Under the pieces are notes generated by a model. The model did not search any database. It was not told where the DNA came from and saw nothing but the letters and a program-made list of their open reading frames with translations. Of a stretch of DNA of 48,818 bases, positions 24,046-31,942 are shown piece by piece. The translations under genes were made by a program, and so were the position numbers. How positions within the stretch are numbered: the stretch's first letter is position 1; every line of letters starts with the position of its first letter. Source of the DNA: CAZJGG01 sp964545475. GTDB taxonomy: Bacteria > Bacillota > Clostridia > Lachnospirales > JAISER01. Location: NCBI GenBank assembly GCA_964545475.1, contig CAZJGG010000018.1:1-48818 (forward strand). The letters run 5' to 3'.

Positions 24046-24075
24046 ATTATATGATACTATGTTAATATATGTCAA
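24046..24075 (-). promoter_or_regulatory. Promoter for the MFS gene
   Basis: On the minus strand, a perfect TTGACA (24075-24070) and a perfect TATAAT (24051-24046) are 18 bp apart. Transcription would start near 24039 and run through the MITE-like element to the MFS gene. Confidence 0.75.
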
Positions 24076-24103
24076 TAAAAAATAAGCGGTTAAAAAACCG
24101 CTT
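24075..24103 (-). terminator. Intrinsic terminator of the ycxB-lacI operon
   Basis: Read on the minus strand: AAGCGGTT-TTTT-AACCGCTT followed by ATTTTTTATT. The T tract touches the -35 of the MFS promoter. Confidence 0.85.
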
Positions 24104-24112
24104 GAATTAATT

Positions 24113-25117
24113 TTAATTGCATATTTCTTGTACAGAATTTAATTTAATAAAATCTGTTTTTAGCTTAAAACGCTCCTTTTTCTCAGCATCACTTCTCATT
24201 CTTTTTAAAACAACCTCTGCGCATTTTTCCCCAACCAAATTTATTGGTTGCCAAATGTATGATATGCCTGGTTTTATAACTTCTGCAATTTTTTCAATGT
24301 CAAAGCCGATAAAGGATATATCTTCAGGGATTGAAATTTTGCTTGCGCTAATTGCTCTAAGTGCGCCGATTGTTAGTTCCTCATTTGTAGCTATTACGGC
24401 TGTTGGTCTGTTTTCAAGGCTTAAAAGTTTATTCATACCATCAAAACCGCTTTGCATATCATATCTACCGAAGATGAACAAGCTCACATCCGGGCTAAGC
24501 CAATTATCTTCAAAAGCTCTGGTTACGCCTTTAAGCCTTTCATTTACGCAAAATGCGCCTTCAGGGCCACACAATACTCCAATTCTGGTATGTCCGTTAA
24601 GTATAAGGTTTTCCGCCGCTAAATACATTCCGTTCATAGTATCAATTAATACTACATCTGCTTCAATGCCGGAGAAAATATTTTCTATAAAAACAACAGG
24701 AATTGTAATGGTTTTTAGAAAATCTAAAATCGTTTCGTCTAAATCAAGAGCAAAAACTATTACACCGTCTACACCGCCTTCGCAGGCGTACTTTACTTGG
24801 TCTGCCTTTATTTTGTCATCATCACTTAAATCAAAAAATACTGTGTAATAGCCGTTTTCCAAAAGTTTATTTTGAATACCGGGTATTAGATGAGAACAAA
24901 AATGGAAATCAAGTTTAGTGATTATAACGGCTACAGTCATGGTTTTGTTTCTCTTTAAATTTCTGGCAGACATATTTGCTTTAAAACCGAAGTGATTAAC
25001 GGCTTCTTCAATTCGTTCTCTGTTTTCTTCTCTTATGTTTAACCCGTTTATATATTTAGAAACAGTGCTAATGGAAACACCGGCACGCTTTGCTACATCT
25101 TTTATTGAAGCCGCCAT
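24113..25117 (-). CDS. LacI-family transcriptional regulator
   Basis: A 334-residue regulator. The N-terminal helix-turn-helix and hinge are clear (IKDVAKRAGVSISTVSKYIN, then NMSARNLKRNKTMTVAVII). A periplasmic-binding-like effector domain follows (about 62-330), with GVIVFALDLDETI, LNGHTRIGVLCGPEGAF, PTAVIATNEELTIGALRA and ISFIGFDIEKIA. It is the last gene of a two-gene minus-strand operon. The candidate operator at 24027-24041 suggests it represses the MFS gene. It may also touch the divergent catabolic operon, though no matching operator was seen there. The effector is unknown, probably a sugar or sugar-acid derivative. Confidence 0.9.
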   Translation of the reverse strand: MAASIKDVAKRAGVSISTVSKYINGLNIREENRERIEEAVNHFGFKANMSARNLKRNKTMTVAVIITKLDFHFCSHLIPGIQNKLLENGYYTVFFDLSDDDKIKADQVKYACEGGVDGVIVFALDLDETILDFLKTITIPVVFIENIFSGIEADVVLIDTMNGMYLAAENLILNGHTRIGVLCGPEGAFCVNERLKGVTRAFEDNWLSPDVSLFIFGRYDMQSGFDGMNKLLSLENRPTAVIATNEELTIGALRAISASKISIPEDISFIGFDIEKIAEVIKPGISYIWQPINLVGEKCAEVVLKRMRSDAEKKERFKLKTDFIKLNSVQEICN

Positions 25118-25128
25118 ATTATCAACTC

Positions 25129-25674
25129 CTAGCGCATTTCAAATTTTTTCATATATTTATAAAGAGTTTCTCTAACTAAGTTTATTTCTTTTTCCTTTAT
25201 AACCCGTTTTGGAAAACAAAACGTATTTGACCTGTCTGGTCTTATTACAAAAAGCGTTTCGGTTTCAAAAGCTCTGGAATCTTTATCAACTGATACAGAT
25301 ATTTCTTCGCCGTTAAAAGGTTTTATTCTGCCGTCTGTAAAAAAAATTATTTTATATGTACCTTTTGCCAGCTTAACTTTTTTAGCGCCGTTTTTTGCTT
25401 TATACTGCGGATAATACTGTACATATAAGAAAACTCCAAGAGAAAGAAAAGGAAGAACAAAGTATTCTAAATTATAAGGGTTAAGAGCATAAAATACAAC
25501 TAAAATTGCGGCAACTGCTAAAAGTATAAAGGAAACTGCCTGTTTAATTTTTTTACTGAACTTTGAAGAAAGTAAAAAGAAAGCCTCATATGCTTCTTCA
25601 TAACTTAAGGTATAAGAGAGATTTATACTTTGAAGTTTGATTTCTGAGGCTGATTCTTCATCAATATTTTTCAT
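25129..25674 (-). CDS. YcxB-like membrane protein
   Basis: A 181-residue protein with two adjacent membrane helices (about 45-62 and 68-86) between a short cytosolic lead (LSYTLSYEEAYEAFFLLSSK) and a C-terminal strand-rich domain (YKIIFFTDGRIKPFNGEE, SRAFETETLFVIRPDRSNTF, CFPKRVIKEKEINLV). This order matches YcxB-domain proteins, which have no known function. GGAGGTC precedes the ATG. It is first in the operon with lacI (11-nt gap) and divergent from the flavin oxidase operon. It ends in TAG. Confidence 0.72.
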   Translation of the reverse strand: MKNIDEESASEIKLQSINLSYTLSYEEAYEAFFLLSSKFSKKIKQAVSFILLAVAAILVVFYALNPYNLEYFVLPFLSLGVFLYVQYYPQYKAKNGAKKVKLAKGTYKIIFFTDGRIKPFNGEEISVSVDKDSRAFETETLFVIRPDRSNTFCFPKRVIKEKEINLVRETLYKYMKKFEMR

Positions 25675-25708
25675 TTTTGACCTCCGTTATTTGTCTAATT
25701 TTAAATCA

Positions 25709-25737
25709 ATTATATTTCATTAATGTCACATTTGCAA
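25709..25737 (-). promoter_or_regulatory. Promoter for the ycxB-lacI operon
   Basis: On the minus strand, TTGCAA (25737-25732) and TATAAT (25714-25709) are 17 bp apart, about 35 bp before the ATG. Confidence 0.7.
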
Positions 25738-25786
25738 TATATAAATAAAATAGTGCAAAAAAAATAAAGTTATTTGTATATTTTGC

Positions 25787-25815
25787 TTGACAATTTTAGA
25801 GCTATGTTTTATACT
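25787..25815 (+). promoter_or_regulatory. Promoter for the flavin oxidase/ETF/kinase/BCCT operon
   Basis: TTGACA (25787-25792) and TATACT (25810-25815) are 17 bp apart. Transcription should begin around 25822, directly before the leader hairpin. Confidence 0.8.
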
Positions 25816-25821
25816 CTGTTC

Positions 25822-25877
25822 AAGTGGCTAGAGAATAGAGGAAAGCGACTCCATATGGTGGAGTGCGCTTTTTTTTG
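25822..25877 (+). promoter_or_regulatory. Leader terminator, probable GlpP-type antitermination site
   Basis: Immediately after the start point the RNA contains CAAGTGGCTAGAGAATAGAG. A GC-containing hairpin follows: AAAGCGACTCCA (25842-25853) pairs with TGGAGT-G-CGCTTT, with a single bulged G. A run of T residues ends at 25877. This is an intrinsic terminator about 50 nt before the first gene. The operon itself encodes a GlpP-family antiterminator, whose known members act on just such leader terminators, so the pairing is likely but inferred. Confidence 0.7.
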
Positions 25878-25925
25878 TTTCTTGCCAAGAATTAATCTTG
25901 AATATTTAAAGGAGATGTAAGCCGT

Positions 25926-27377
25926 ATGTTGTCAAAGCAGGAAATCATTGTGCAAATGGGCACTATTGTTGGCGAAAACAATGTTATTACGGAAAAGGCG
26001 GTACTTGAAGAAAGCAGTATAGACCGTTTTCGCAAATACGAACTTGTAAGCGGAGTTTTCAGCCGTCCGATTCCCGCAGCTATTGTAAAAGCTCAAAACA
26101 CAAAACATGTGTCGGATGTTTTAAAATTCTGTAACGAAAACAAAATAAATGTTATTCCAAGAACAGGTTTTTCCGCTTTAGAGCAAATGTTGGAATCCAC
26201 AAAGGAAAATCACATAATATTAGACGGCTCTGATATGAAAAAAATAATTAGTATTGACGAGCGCAATATGCAATTAACTTGCGAAGCAGGTGTAGAGCTT
26301 GAATACGTTGAAAATATAATAAGAGAAAAAGGTTTAACAACAGGGCATTCTCCTCAATCCAAACCTTTGGCGCAAATGGGCGGCTTGGTTGCAACAAGAA
26401 GTATAGGGCAATTTTCTACACTTTACGGCGGAATTGAAGACATGATTGTAGGCTTGGAAGCTGTTTTTCCAAACGGCGAAATTACACGCATTAAAAATGT
26501 TCCAAGGCGTGCAGCAGGCCCGGACATTCGCCATGTTGTTACAGGCAGTGAAGGTGCATTATGCTTCATTACAGAAGTTACGGTTAAAATGTTCCCTTAC
26601 TTCCCGGATAATAACGTATTTTTCGGCTATACCCTTGACGATATGAAAACAGGCTTTGAAATTTTAAGAGAAGTAATGGTAAAAGGTTATAAGCCATCTA
26701 TTGCAAGGCTTTATGACGAAGCCGATGCTAATACTCATTTCTCTCATTTTACAAAAGATAAATGCGTTTTGATTTTTATGGCAGAAGGCCCTAAAACAGT
26801 TGCAGAATCCACAGGAAAAGGCATTGAAGAAATTACTGCTGGTTATCCCCAGTGCAAGCCGGTTGACTCAAAGTTTATTGCTGATTGGTTTGCAAATTTA
26901 AATTGGGATATTAGCAAAGTTTTAGAAGAAAGAGAAGAAATTGTTCAAACACAGAACATTGGTTTTACAACGGAAGTTGCAGGATGTTGGGATTGTATTA
27001 ACGAAATTTATGAAACATGCGTTAGACGTGTTAAAGAGGAAATCCCGGATATTACATGGGTTGGAGGGCATTCATCTCATAGCTACATAAACGGAACAAA
27101 CATGTATTTTGTTTACTACTATAACATTGTTGACTGCGAACCAACAGAGGAAATAAACAAATACCACATTCCAATAAATAAAATAATTGTTGAAGAATCA
27201 ATTCGCTTAGGCGGAACAATGGTTCACCACCATGGCGTTGGAAAAGCACGCGCCCCTTGGATAAAAGATGAATATGGCTCTTCTTTCTACATACTTAAAA
27301 CCTTGAAAAAAGCTTTCGACCCTAACAACATTATGAACGCGGGAACTTTGATTCCTGAAAACATGCTGGAGGAATAG
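25926..27377 (+). CDS. FAD-binding oxidase, alkylglycerone-phosphate-synthase-like (VAO family)
   Basis: A 483-residue flavoprotein of the VAO/PCMH fold. The FAD-binding half (about 40-220) contains IPRTGFSALEQM, MGGLVATRSIGQFSTLYGG and EDMIVGLEAVFPNG. The C-terminal cap ends with MVHHHGVGKARAPWI (about 432-446), a His-rich motif typical of alkyl-DHAP-synthase-like proteins and related bacterial 2-hydroxyacid or polyol oxidases. EtfB and EtfA follow directly, suggesting electrons pass to ETF rather than to oxygen. AAAGGAG precedes the ATG. It ends in TAG, 2 nt before etfB. It may oxidise the phosphorylated product of the operon's kinase or a hydroxy acid derived from it. The substrate is not known. 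Confidence 0.8.
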   Translation: MLSKQEIIVQMGTIVGENNVITEKAVLEESSIDRFRKYELVSGVFSRPIPAAIVKAQNTKHVSDVLKFCNENKINVIPRTGFSALEQMLESTKENHIILDGSDMKKIISIDERNMQLTCEAGVELEYVENIIREKGLTTGHSPQSKPLAQMGGLVATRSIGQFSTLYGGIEDMIVGLEAVFPNGEITRIKNVPRRAAGPDIRHVVTGSEGALCFITEVTVKMFPYFPDNNVFFGYTLDDMKTGFEILREVMVKGYKPSIARLYDEADANTHFSHFTKDKCVLIFMAEGPKTVAESTGKGIEEITAGYPQCKPVDSKFIADWFANLNWDISKVLEEREEIVQTQNIGFTTEVAGCWDCINEIYETCVRRVKEEIPDITWVGGHSSHSYINGTNMYFVYYYNIVDCEPTEEINKYHIPINKIIVEESIRLGGTMVHHHGVGKARAPWIKDEYGSSFYILKTLKKAFDPNNIMNAGTLIPENMLEE

Positions 27378-27379
27378 GC

Positions 27380-28174
27380 TTGAAAATTCTTGTATGCTTC
27401 ACGGAAGCGCCGGATTTTGATACATTGTCTGAAAGCGCATGGCAGGAGCATTTAAGCGTTAAACCTGATTTTACTTTTAATAAAAAAATATTTAACGGTT
27501 ATGATGAAAGTGCATTGGAGTGGTCGTTAAAGCTTGGGGATCAATTAAAAAAGGCAGGAAAAGATTACGGTATGACGGCATTAACCGTTGGCGGCAATGC
27601 TGATTCTCCTTTTTTAAAAACATTAAACGCTCTGCCCTTTGAAAAGGTTGTAAACTGCGATTATACTGGGGACAAGTATTTTAGCCCGGAAGCTATTACA
27701 GAATGTATTAGCAGCTATATAAAAACAACCGGGGGCTTTGATTTAATTTTAACCGGAAAATCAACAAGTACAGGGGCAAACGGACTAACACCTGTATTAT
27801 TGGCAAATAAGCTTCAAACACCTTTTTTGTCTAATGTGTCATCTCTTGAATGGGAAAACGGTAATTTGCGACTTTTAAGAGAAGTTGACGGTGGGGTGCT
27901 TAGTCAGCTTGTTGGTTTGCCGCTTGTACTTTCAATAGGTAATTCTAAGGTTAATTATTTAAGAGTTCCAACGCTTAAAAACCGAATTGAAGCTTCAAAA
28001 AAAGAAATCGTAGATTTTAAACCGGAAGTTGACTCTTATGAGCAAACAGGAATTTTATTGTCTTTAAAGAGAGAACAAAAGGTTCGTAAATGTAAATTTT
28101 TAACGGCGGAAACAGCTTCCGAAAAAGCGGCTGTTCTTTTCAAAGAATATTTGCAAAGAGGGAATAAACCGTGA
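27380..28174 (+). CDS. etfB: Electron transfer flavoprotein beta subunit (EtfB)
   Basis: A 264-residue EtfB-type protein starting at TTG (27380). Recognisable parts are the opening ILVCFTEAPDFD, the ADP-binding core YDESALEWSLKLGDQLKKAG and YGMTALTVGG, then FDLILTGKSTSTGANGLTPVL and SNVSSLEWENGNLRLLREVDGG. With EtfA it accepts electrons from the neighbouring flavin dehydrogenases. Whether this ETF is of the bifurcating type cannot be decided by eye. It overlaps etfA by 4 nt and lies between the two flavin oxidase genes, as in clostridial lactate or glycolate dehydrogenase/ETF clusters. Confidence 0.88.
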   Translation: MKILVCFTEAPDFDTLSESAWQEHLSVKPDFTFNKKIFNGYDESALEWSLKLGDQLKKAGKDYGMTALTVGGNADSPFLKTLNALPFEKVVNCDYTGDKYFSPEAITECISSYIKTTGGFDLILTGKSTSTGANGLTPVLLANKLQTPFLSNVSSLEWENGNLRLLREVDGGVLSQLVGLPLVLSIGNSKVNYLRVPTLKNRIEASKKEIVDFKPEVDSYEQTGILLSLKREQKVRKCKFLTAETASEKAAVLFKEYLQRGNKP

Positions 28175-29121
28175 AAACAGCATTTGTTTTAAATGCAGAT
28201 TCGGAAGATTTTAGGGTTAATGCAGCGATTGCTAACGAGGTTGCTATAAAACATAATTTCGACGAATGCTGGATTATTTGCAGTTTAAATGAAAATATTT
28301 GCTATGAGCAAATAAACTTTGAAAATATACGTATTTTGCCGGTTTATGACCAATGGGATGTGCAGGCTGTATGCTTGTCGGTAAAGTCGACTTGGCAAGA
28401 GACAATGCCGGAATTGCTGGTTTTTGAGGGCAGTCTTTGGGGAGACGATTTAGCAGCGCAAGTTTCGTGTTTAGTAAACGCTTCTGTGTGTTTAGGGGTT
28501 AAAGAATTTTATTTTGAAGAGGGCTGTCTTAAAGTAAATAAGCCGGTTTATTCAAATAACCTAATTGGTGAAATACAGCTAAATAAAAAGCCGTACTGCT
28601 TATCTCTAAGCCGCAGGAGAGCTACCGAGGGTGAAAATAAGACGGTAATTAAGCAAAATGTTATATACATGCCTAAAACGGATAAAGCCACAAATAGCCC
28701 TATAATTGAAAGCAGTTTTATTCCAAACGAAAAAGGCGACGATTTAGCAGATGCTGACTTTGTAATAGCTATCGGCAGAGGAGCTAAAAACAAAGACGGG
28801 GTTAAGGCTGTTGAAGAAGCTTCACAGGAAATTGGAGCGCAATTGGGCGTTAGCCGTGCTGTTACAATGAACGGCTGGGCGGAGGTAAGTAAGTTAATAG
28901 GTGCTTCCGGCAAAATTATTGCCCCGGAAGTTTGTCTTGCTCTAGGTGTTTCCGGTGCGGCGGCTTTTACCGCCGGAATTGAAAACAGCAAACTTATTAT
29001 TGCTGTTAATACCGATGAAAACGCACCTGTTTTTCGTATCGCTGATGTTGGCATAGTTGATGATTATAAAGAAATATTAAACACGGTTTTACCGCTTATG
29101 AAGGAGTACCGTTATGATTAG
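28171..29121 (+). CDS. etfA: Electron transfer flavoprotein alpha subunit (EtfA)
   Basis: A 316-residue EtfA-type protein with a GTG start overlapping the etfB stop. The C-terminal FAD domain is well conserved: IAIGRGAKNKDGVKAVEEAS, QLGVSRAVTMNGWAEV, KIIAPEVCLALGVSGA, and IIAVNTDENAPVFRIADVGI. The N-terminal domain is more divergent. No ferredoxin domain is fused, unlike some clostridial EtfA proteins. It ends in TAG and overlaps the next oxidase gene by 8 nt, so the four redox genes form one translationally coupled unit. Confidence 0.9.
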   Translation: MKTAFVLNADSEDFRVNAAIANEVAIKHNFDECWIICSLNENICYEQINFENIRILPVYDQWDVQAVCLSVKSTWQETMPELLVFEGSLWGDDLAAQVSCLVNASVCLGVKEFYFEEGCLKVNKPVYSNNLIGEIQLNKKPYCLSLSRRRATEGENKTVIKQNVIYMPKTDKATNSPIIESSFIPNEKGDDLADADFVIAIGRGAKNKDGVKAVEEASQEIGAQLGVSRAVTMNGWAEVSKLIGASGKIIAPEVCLALGVSGAAAFTAGIENSKLIIAVNTDENAPVFRIADVGIVDDYKEILNTVLPLMKEYRYD

Positions 29122-30541
29122 ATCTGTTGACGAACGTTATTTAGATTATTTACATGATGAATCAAGACTTGTCGGAAATGCTAGGTCTATCTCTTTTCCT
29201 AAAACAGAAGAAGACGTTATTAAAATCGCTAAAGAATGTTTTAATAACAAGGTTGGTATAACGGTACAAGGTGCTAGAACCGGGTTAAGTGCAAGTGCAG
29301 TTCCGCTATTAGGGCATATAATGAATATGTCGGAAATGAACGGGGTTTTAAATTTAGAGAATGAATTTTTAACAGTGCAACCGGGGTTTACAGTTGATAA
29401 TTTATATAAAACAATAAAAAATAATATGTTTTTTCCGTCAGAACCAACAGAAAAGACTGCAACTTTGGGAGGCGTTGTTTCAATGAACGCTCAAGGGGCA
29501 AGAAGCTTACTTTACGGCAGGGCAGGAAAATATATAGAAGCTTTACGAGTTATGCTTCAAGACTTTAATATATACGAATTTAAACGGGGACAGTATATAT
29601 TTCAAAACAATGAGCTCAACCTTCCAAATGGTCAAATAATTAAACTAAACCCTGCAAACATAGGTCTTCCCCCTAATGCTGATGCAATAGATTTATTTAT
29701 TGGAGCGGAGGGGGGTTACGGCATAATTACTGCCGTAACATTGAAGCTTGCTAAAAAGCCCGAGGAAATGTGGGGCATATGCTTCTTTTTTGCAAAGGAT
29801 AAAGAAGCCGCTGAATTTATTGATAAAGTTGATTTAAGTAAAAAAGATGTAATAGCGGCTTTAGAATTTTTTGATACAAAATCTATGGGGCTAACGGCCC
29901 AGTTACAGGAAAATACCAATTCCTTAAGCGAATTGCAGAAAATCCCTACAGGGGCAATGGTTTATATTGAATTGCACTCACATAACCCAGAGGAAATAGA
30001 AGAAACTGCTGAAGATTTAATGGGATATGCGGCGGAATCTGGCAGTGATATTGATACAAGCTGGGCAGTTTGCGGAGAATGGGAGCTTGAAAGGCTTGAA
30101 GCCTTGCGCCACGGAGTTGTTGAAGCGGTTAATAAACAAATTGATACTATACATAAAAGTTATTCTGATGTAACAAAAATTGCTTCGGAAATGCAAATTC
30201 CCGAACTGAAATTTTCGGAACTATACGAATTATATAAAAGCGGTATTAAAGAGCAGGGACTTAACGCTGTCGTTTTCGGTCATGCTGGAAGTAATAACCT
30301 TCAAGTTAATTTTTTGCCGGAAAATCAGAAGCAAAAAGAAAAAGCCGTAACTTTAATAAAAACTTGGGCTGAACAAAACGTTCTTAAAAACGGAAACTTA
30401 GTTATGGAACAAGGTTTCGGAAAAATTAAAGGTGCTTGGTTTAAAGAAGCAATTAAACCCGAAATGAGTGAAGCTATTATAAGCCTTAAAAAACAAATGG
30501 ATAAATTCGGGTTATTTAACCCAAAAAATTCGCTGTATTAA
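29114..30541 (+). CDS. FAD-linked oxidase, GlcD-like 2-hydroxyacid dehydrogenase
   Basis: A 475-residue flavoprotein of the GlcD/D-lactate dehydrogenase type. The FAD domain shows SFPKTEEDVIKIAKECF, GITVQGARTGLSASAVPLLG, FFPSEPTEKTATLGGVVSMN and FIGAEGGYGIITAVTLKL. The C-terminal cap has VVFGHAGSNNLQVNFLPEN (the usual GHxGDGNxH region, here GHAGSNNLQ) and ends in FGLFNPKNSLY. The change from GDGN to GSNN at the cap motif may alter substrate or metal handling. It overlaps etfA and probably forms a dehydrogenase/ETF complex. It is the second flavin oxidase of the operon; whether the two act on the same or successive intermediates is unknown. Confidence 0.85.
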   Translation: MIRSVDERYLDYLHDESRLVGNARSISFPKTEEDVIKIAKECFNNKVGITVQGARTGLSASAVPLLGHIMNMSEMNGVLNLENEFLTVQPGFTVDNLYKTIKNNMFFPSEPTEKTATLGGVVSMNAQGARSLLYGRAGKYIEALRVMLQDFNIYEFKRGQYIFQNNELNLPNGQIIKLNPANIGLPPNADAIDLFIGAEGGYGIITAVTLKLAKKPEEMWGICFFFAKDKEAAEFIDKVDLSKKDVIAALEFFDTKSMGLTAQLQENTNSLSELQKIPTGAMVYIELHSHNPEEIEETAEDLMGYAAESGSDIDTSWAVCGEWELERLEALRHGVVEAVNKQIDTIHKSYSDVTKIASEMQIPELKFSELYELYKSGIKEQGLNAVVFGHAGSNNLQVNFLPENQKQKEKAVTLIKTWAEQNVLKNGNLVMEQGFGKIKGAWFKEAIKPEMSEAIISLKKQMDKFGLFNPKNSLY

Positions 30542-30557
30542 AGAAAGGAGGATGAGT

Positions 30558-31130
30558 ATGAAAATTCCTTTAATAGAGCTTTTGGAAAACAACCCTATAA
30601 TTGCCGCAATAAAAGATGATCAAGGTCTTGAAAAAGCTATTCAGTCTCCTTGCGAAATTATATTTGTTCTATATGGAAATTTGATTAACATTTCCTGGAT
30701 TGTAGACAAAATTCATCATGCTAACAAATACGCCATAGTTCATGTTGATTTAATTGATGGCACTTCAAGCAAAGAAATTGTAGTAGATTTTATTAAAAGT
30801 ACAACAAAGGCACATGGAATTATTAGCTCAAGAGCGCCGTTATTAAAAGCGGCAAAAGAAAAAGGCTTGTACACCATCCACCGTTTTTTCTTAATAGACA
30901 GTTTGAGCTATCATAATTTACCAAAGCAGTATGCCGCATCTCATGCGGACGTTATAGAAATAATGCCCGGTTGCGTAATACCAAAGGTTTTGGCCTGGGT
31001 GCAAAATTTAATGCACATGCCTATTATTGCCAGTGGGCTTGTTTGTGAGAAAGAGGATGCTGTTGCCGCATTAAAAGCAGGCGCTGTTGCAGTATCAACA
31101 AGCAGCCCTGAAATATGGGATGCTTTATAA
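30558..31130 (+). CDS. GlpP-family glycerol-3-phosphate-responsive antiterminator
   Basis: A 190-residue protein of the GlpP (G3P_antiterm) family, a TIM-barrel-like RNA-binding regulator. The conserved stretches are present: NPIIAAIKDDQGLEKAI, YGNLINISWIVDKIHHA, VHVDLIDGTSSKE, HGIISSRAPLLKAAKEKGLY, TIHRFFLIDSLS, and KAGAVAVSTSSPEIWDAL. The ATG at 30558 is preceded by AAAGGAGG. In Bacillus, GlpP binds glycerol-3-phosphate and lets polymerase pass a leader terminator of glpD. Here it sits inside a non-glp operon that has its own leader terminator at 25842-25877, so it probably reads out the phosphorylated intermediate made by the operon's FGGY kinase. The ligand may not be glycerol-3-phosphate itself. 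Confidence 0.88.
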   Translation: MKIPLIELLENNPIIAAIKDDQGLEKAIQSPCEIIFVLYGNLINISWIVDKIHHANKYAIVHVDLIDGTSSKEIVVDFIKSTTKAHGIISSRAPLLKAAKEKGLYTIHRFFLIDSLSYHNLPKQYAASHADVIEIMPGCVIPKVLAWVQNLMHMPIIASGLVCEKEDAVAALKAGAVAVSTSSPEIWDAL

Positions 31131-31149
31131 ACAGAGGAGGGAAAACGAA

Positions 31150-31929
31150 ATGATGGAAATAACAGATTTTTCAATGGACTTTTTTTCAATAAAAGGTAAA
31201 AATGCAATTATAACAGGGGGAAATTCCGGGCTTGGGCAATGTTTTTCATTAGCTCTTGCAAAAGCCGGAGCAAACATATTTATTCCAACTATTGTTCCCG
31301 AAGACGGAAAAACTAAGGAATTAATTGAAAGCGTTGGGGTAAAAGCCGCATTTTTGGAAGCTGATATTACAAAAGAAGGCGTTCCTGAACAAGTTGTAAA
31401 AGCTTGTGTAGACACTTTTGGTTCTGTTGATATATTAATAAACTGCGCAGGTATTTGTAATGCGGCTCCTGTTTTGGAATTCGGGCGTAAACAATGGGAT
31501 CCTATGATTGCTGTTAACTTAACAGCGGCTTTTGAAATGAGTTATGAATGCGCTAAATATATGATTCCTCAAAAAAGCGGTAAAATTATTAACATCTGTT
31601 CAATGTTCTCATATTTAGGTGGGCTTGAATCCCCAGCATACGCATCCACAAAACACGGCATTGCCGGGCTAACTAAAGCTTATTGCGACGAGCTTGCGCA
31701 ACATAATATTCAAGTAAACGGTATAGCACCGGGTTATTACGCAACAGAAATTACAACAGCGACACGCCAAGACCCGGAAAAAAACAAAAGAGTTTTAGAT
31801 CATATTCCAACAAACCGCTGGGGTGAACGCCTTGATTTAATGGGAACTACTGTTTTCCTTGCATCAAAGGCTTCCGATTATGTTAACGGTCACGTGCTTG
31901 CAGTGGACGGAGGATATTTAGTTCGCTAG
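31150..31929 (+). CDS. Short-chain dehydrogenase (KduD / gluconate 5-dehydrogenase-like)
   Basis: A 259-residue classical SDR. It has the NAD(P)-binding TGGNSGLGQ (about 20-28), INCAG, the catalytic Ser in NICSMFSY, Tyr-x-x-x-Lys in YASTKHG, and the C-terminal NGIAPGYYATE and NGHVLAVDGG. The overall pattern resembles 2-deoxy-D-gluconate-3-dehydrogenase (KduD) and gluconate-5-dehydrogenase. The ATG at 31150 has GAGGAGGG eight bases upstream. It lies 13 nt before the FGGY kinase gene, suggesting it oxidises a polyol or sugar acid either before or after phosphorylation. Confidence 0.85.
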   Translation: MMEITDFSMDFFSIKGKNAIITGGNSGLGQCFSLALAKAGANIFIPTIVPEDGKTKELIESVGVKAAFLEADITKEGVPEQVVKACVDTFGSVDILINCAGICNAAPVLEFGRKQWDPMIAVNLTAAFEMSYECAKYMIPQKSGKIINICSMFSYLGGLESPAYASTKHGIAGLTKAYCDELAQHNIQVNGIAPGYYATEITTATRQDPEKNKRVLDHIPTNRWGERLDLMGTTVFLASKASDYVNGHVLAVDGGYLVR

Positions 31930-31942
31930 TGGAGGTTTGTAA

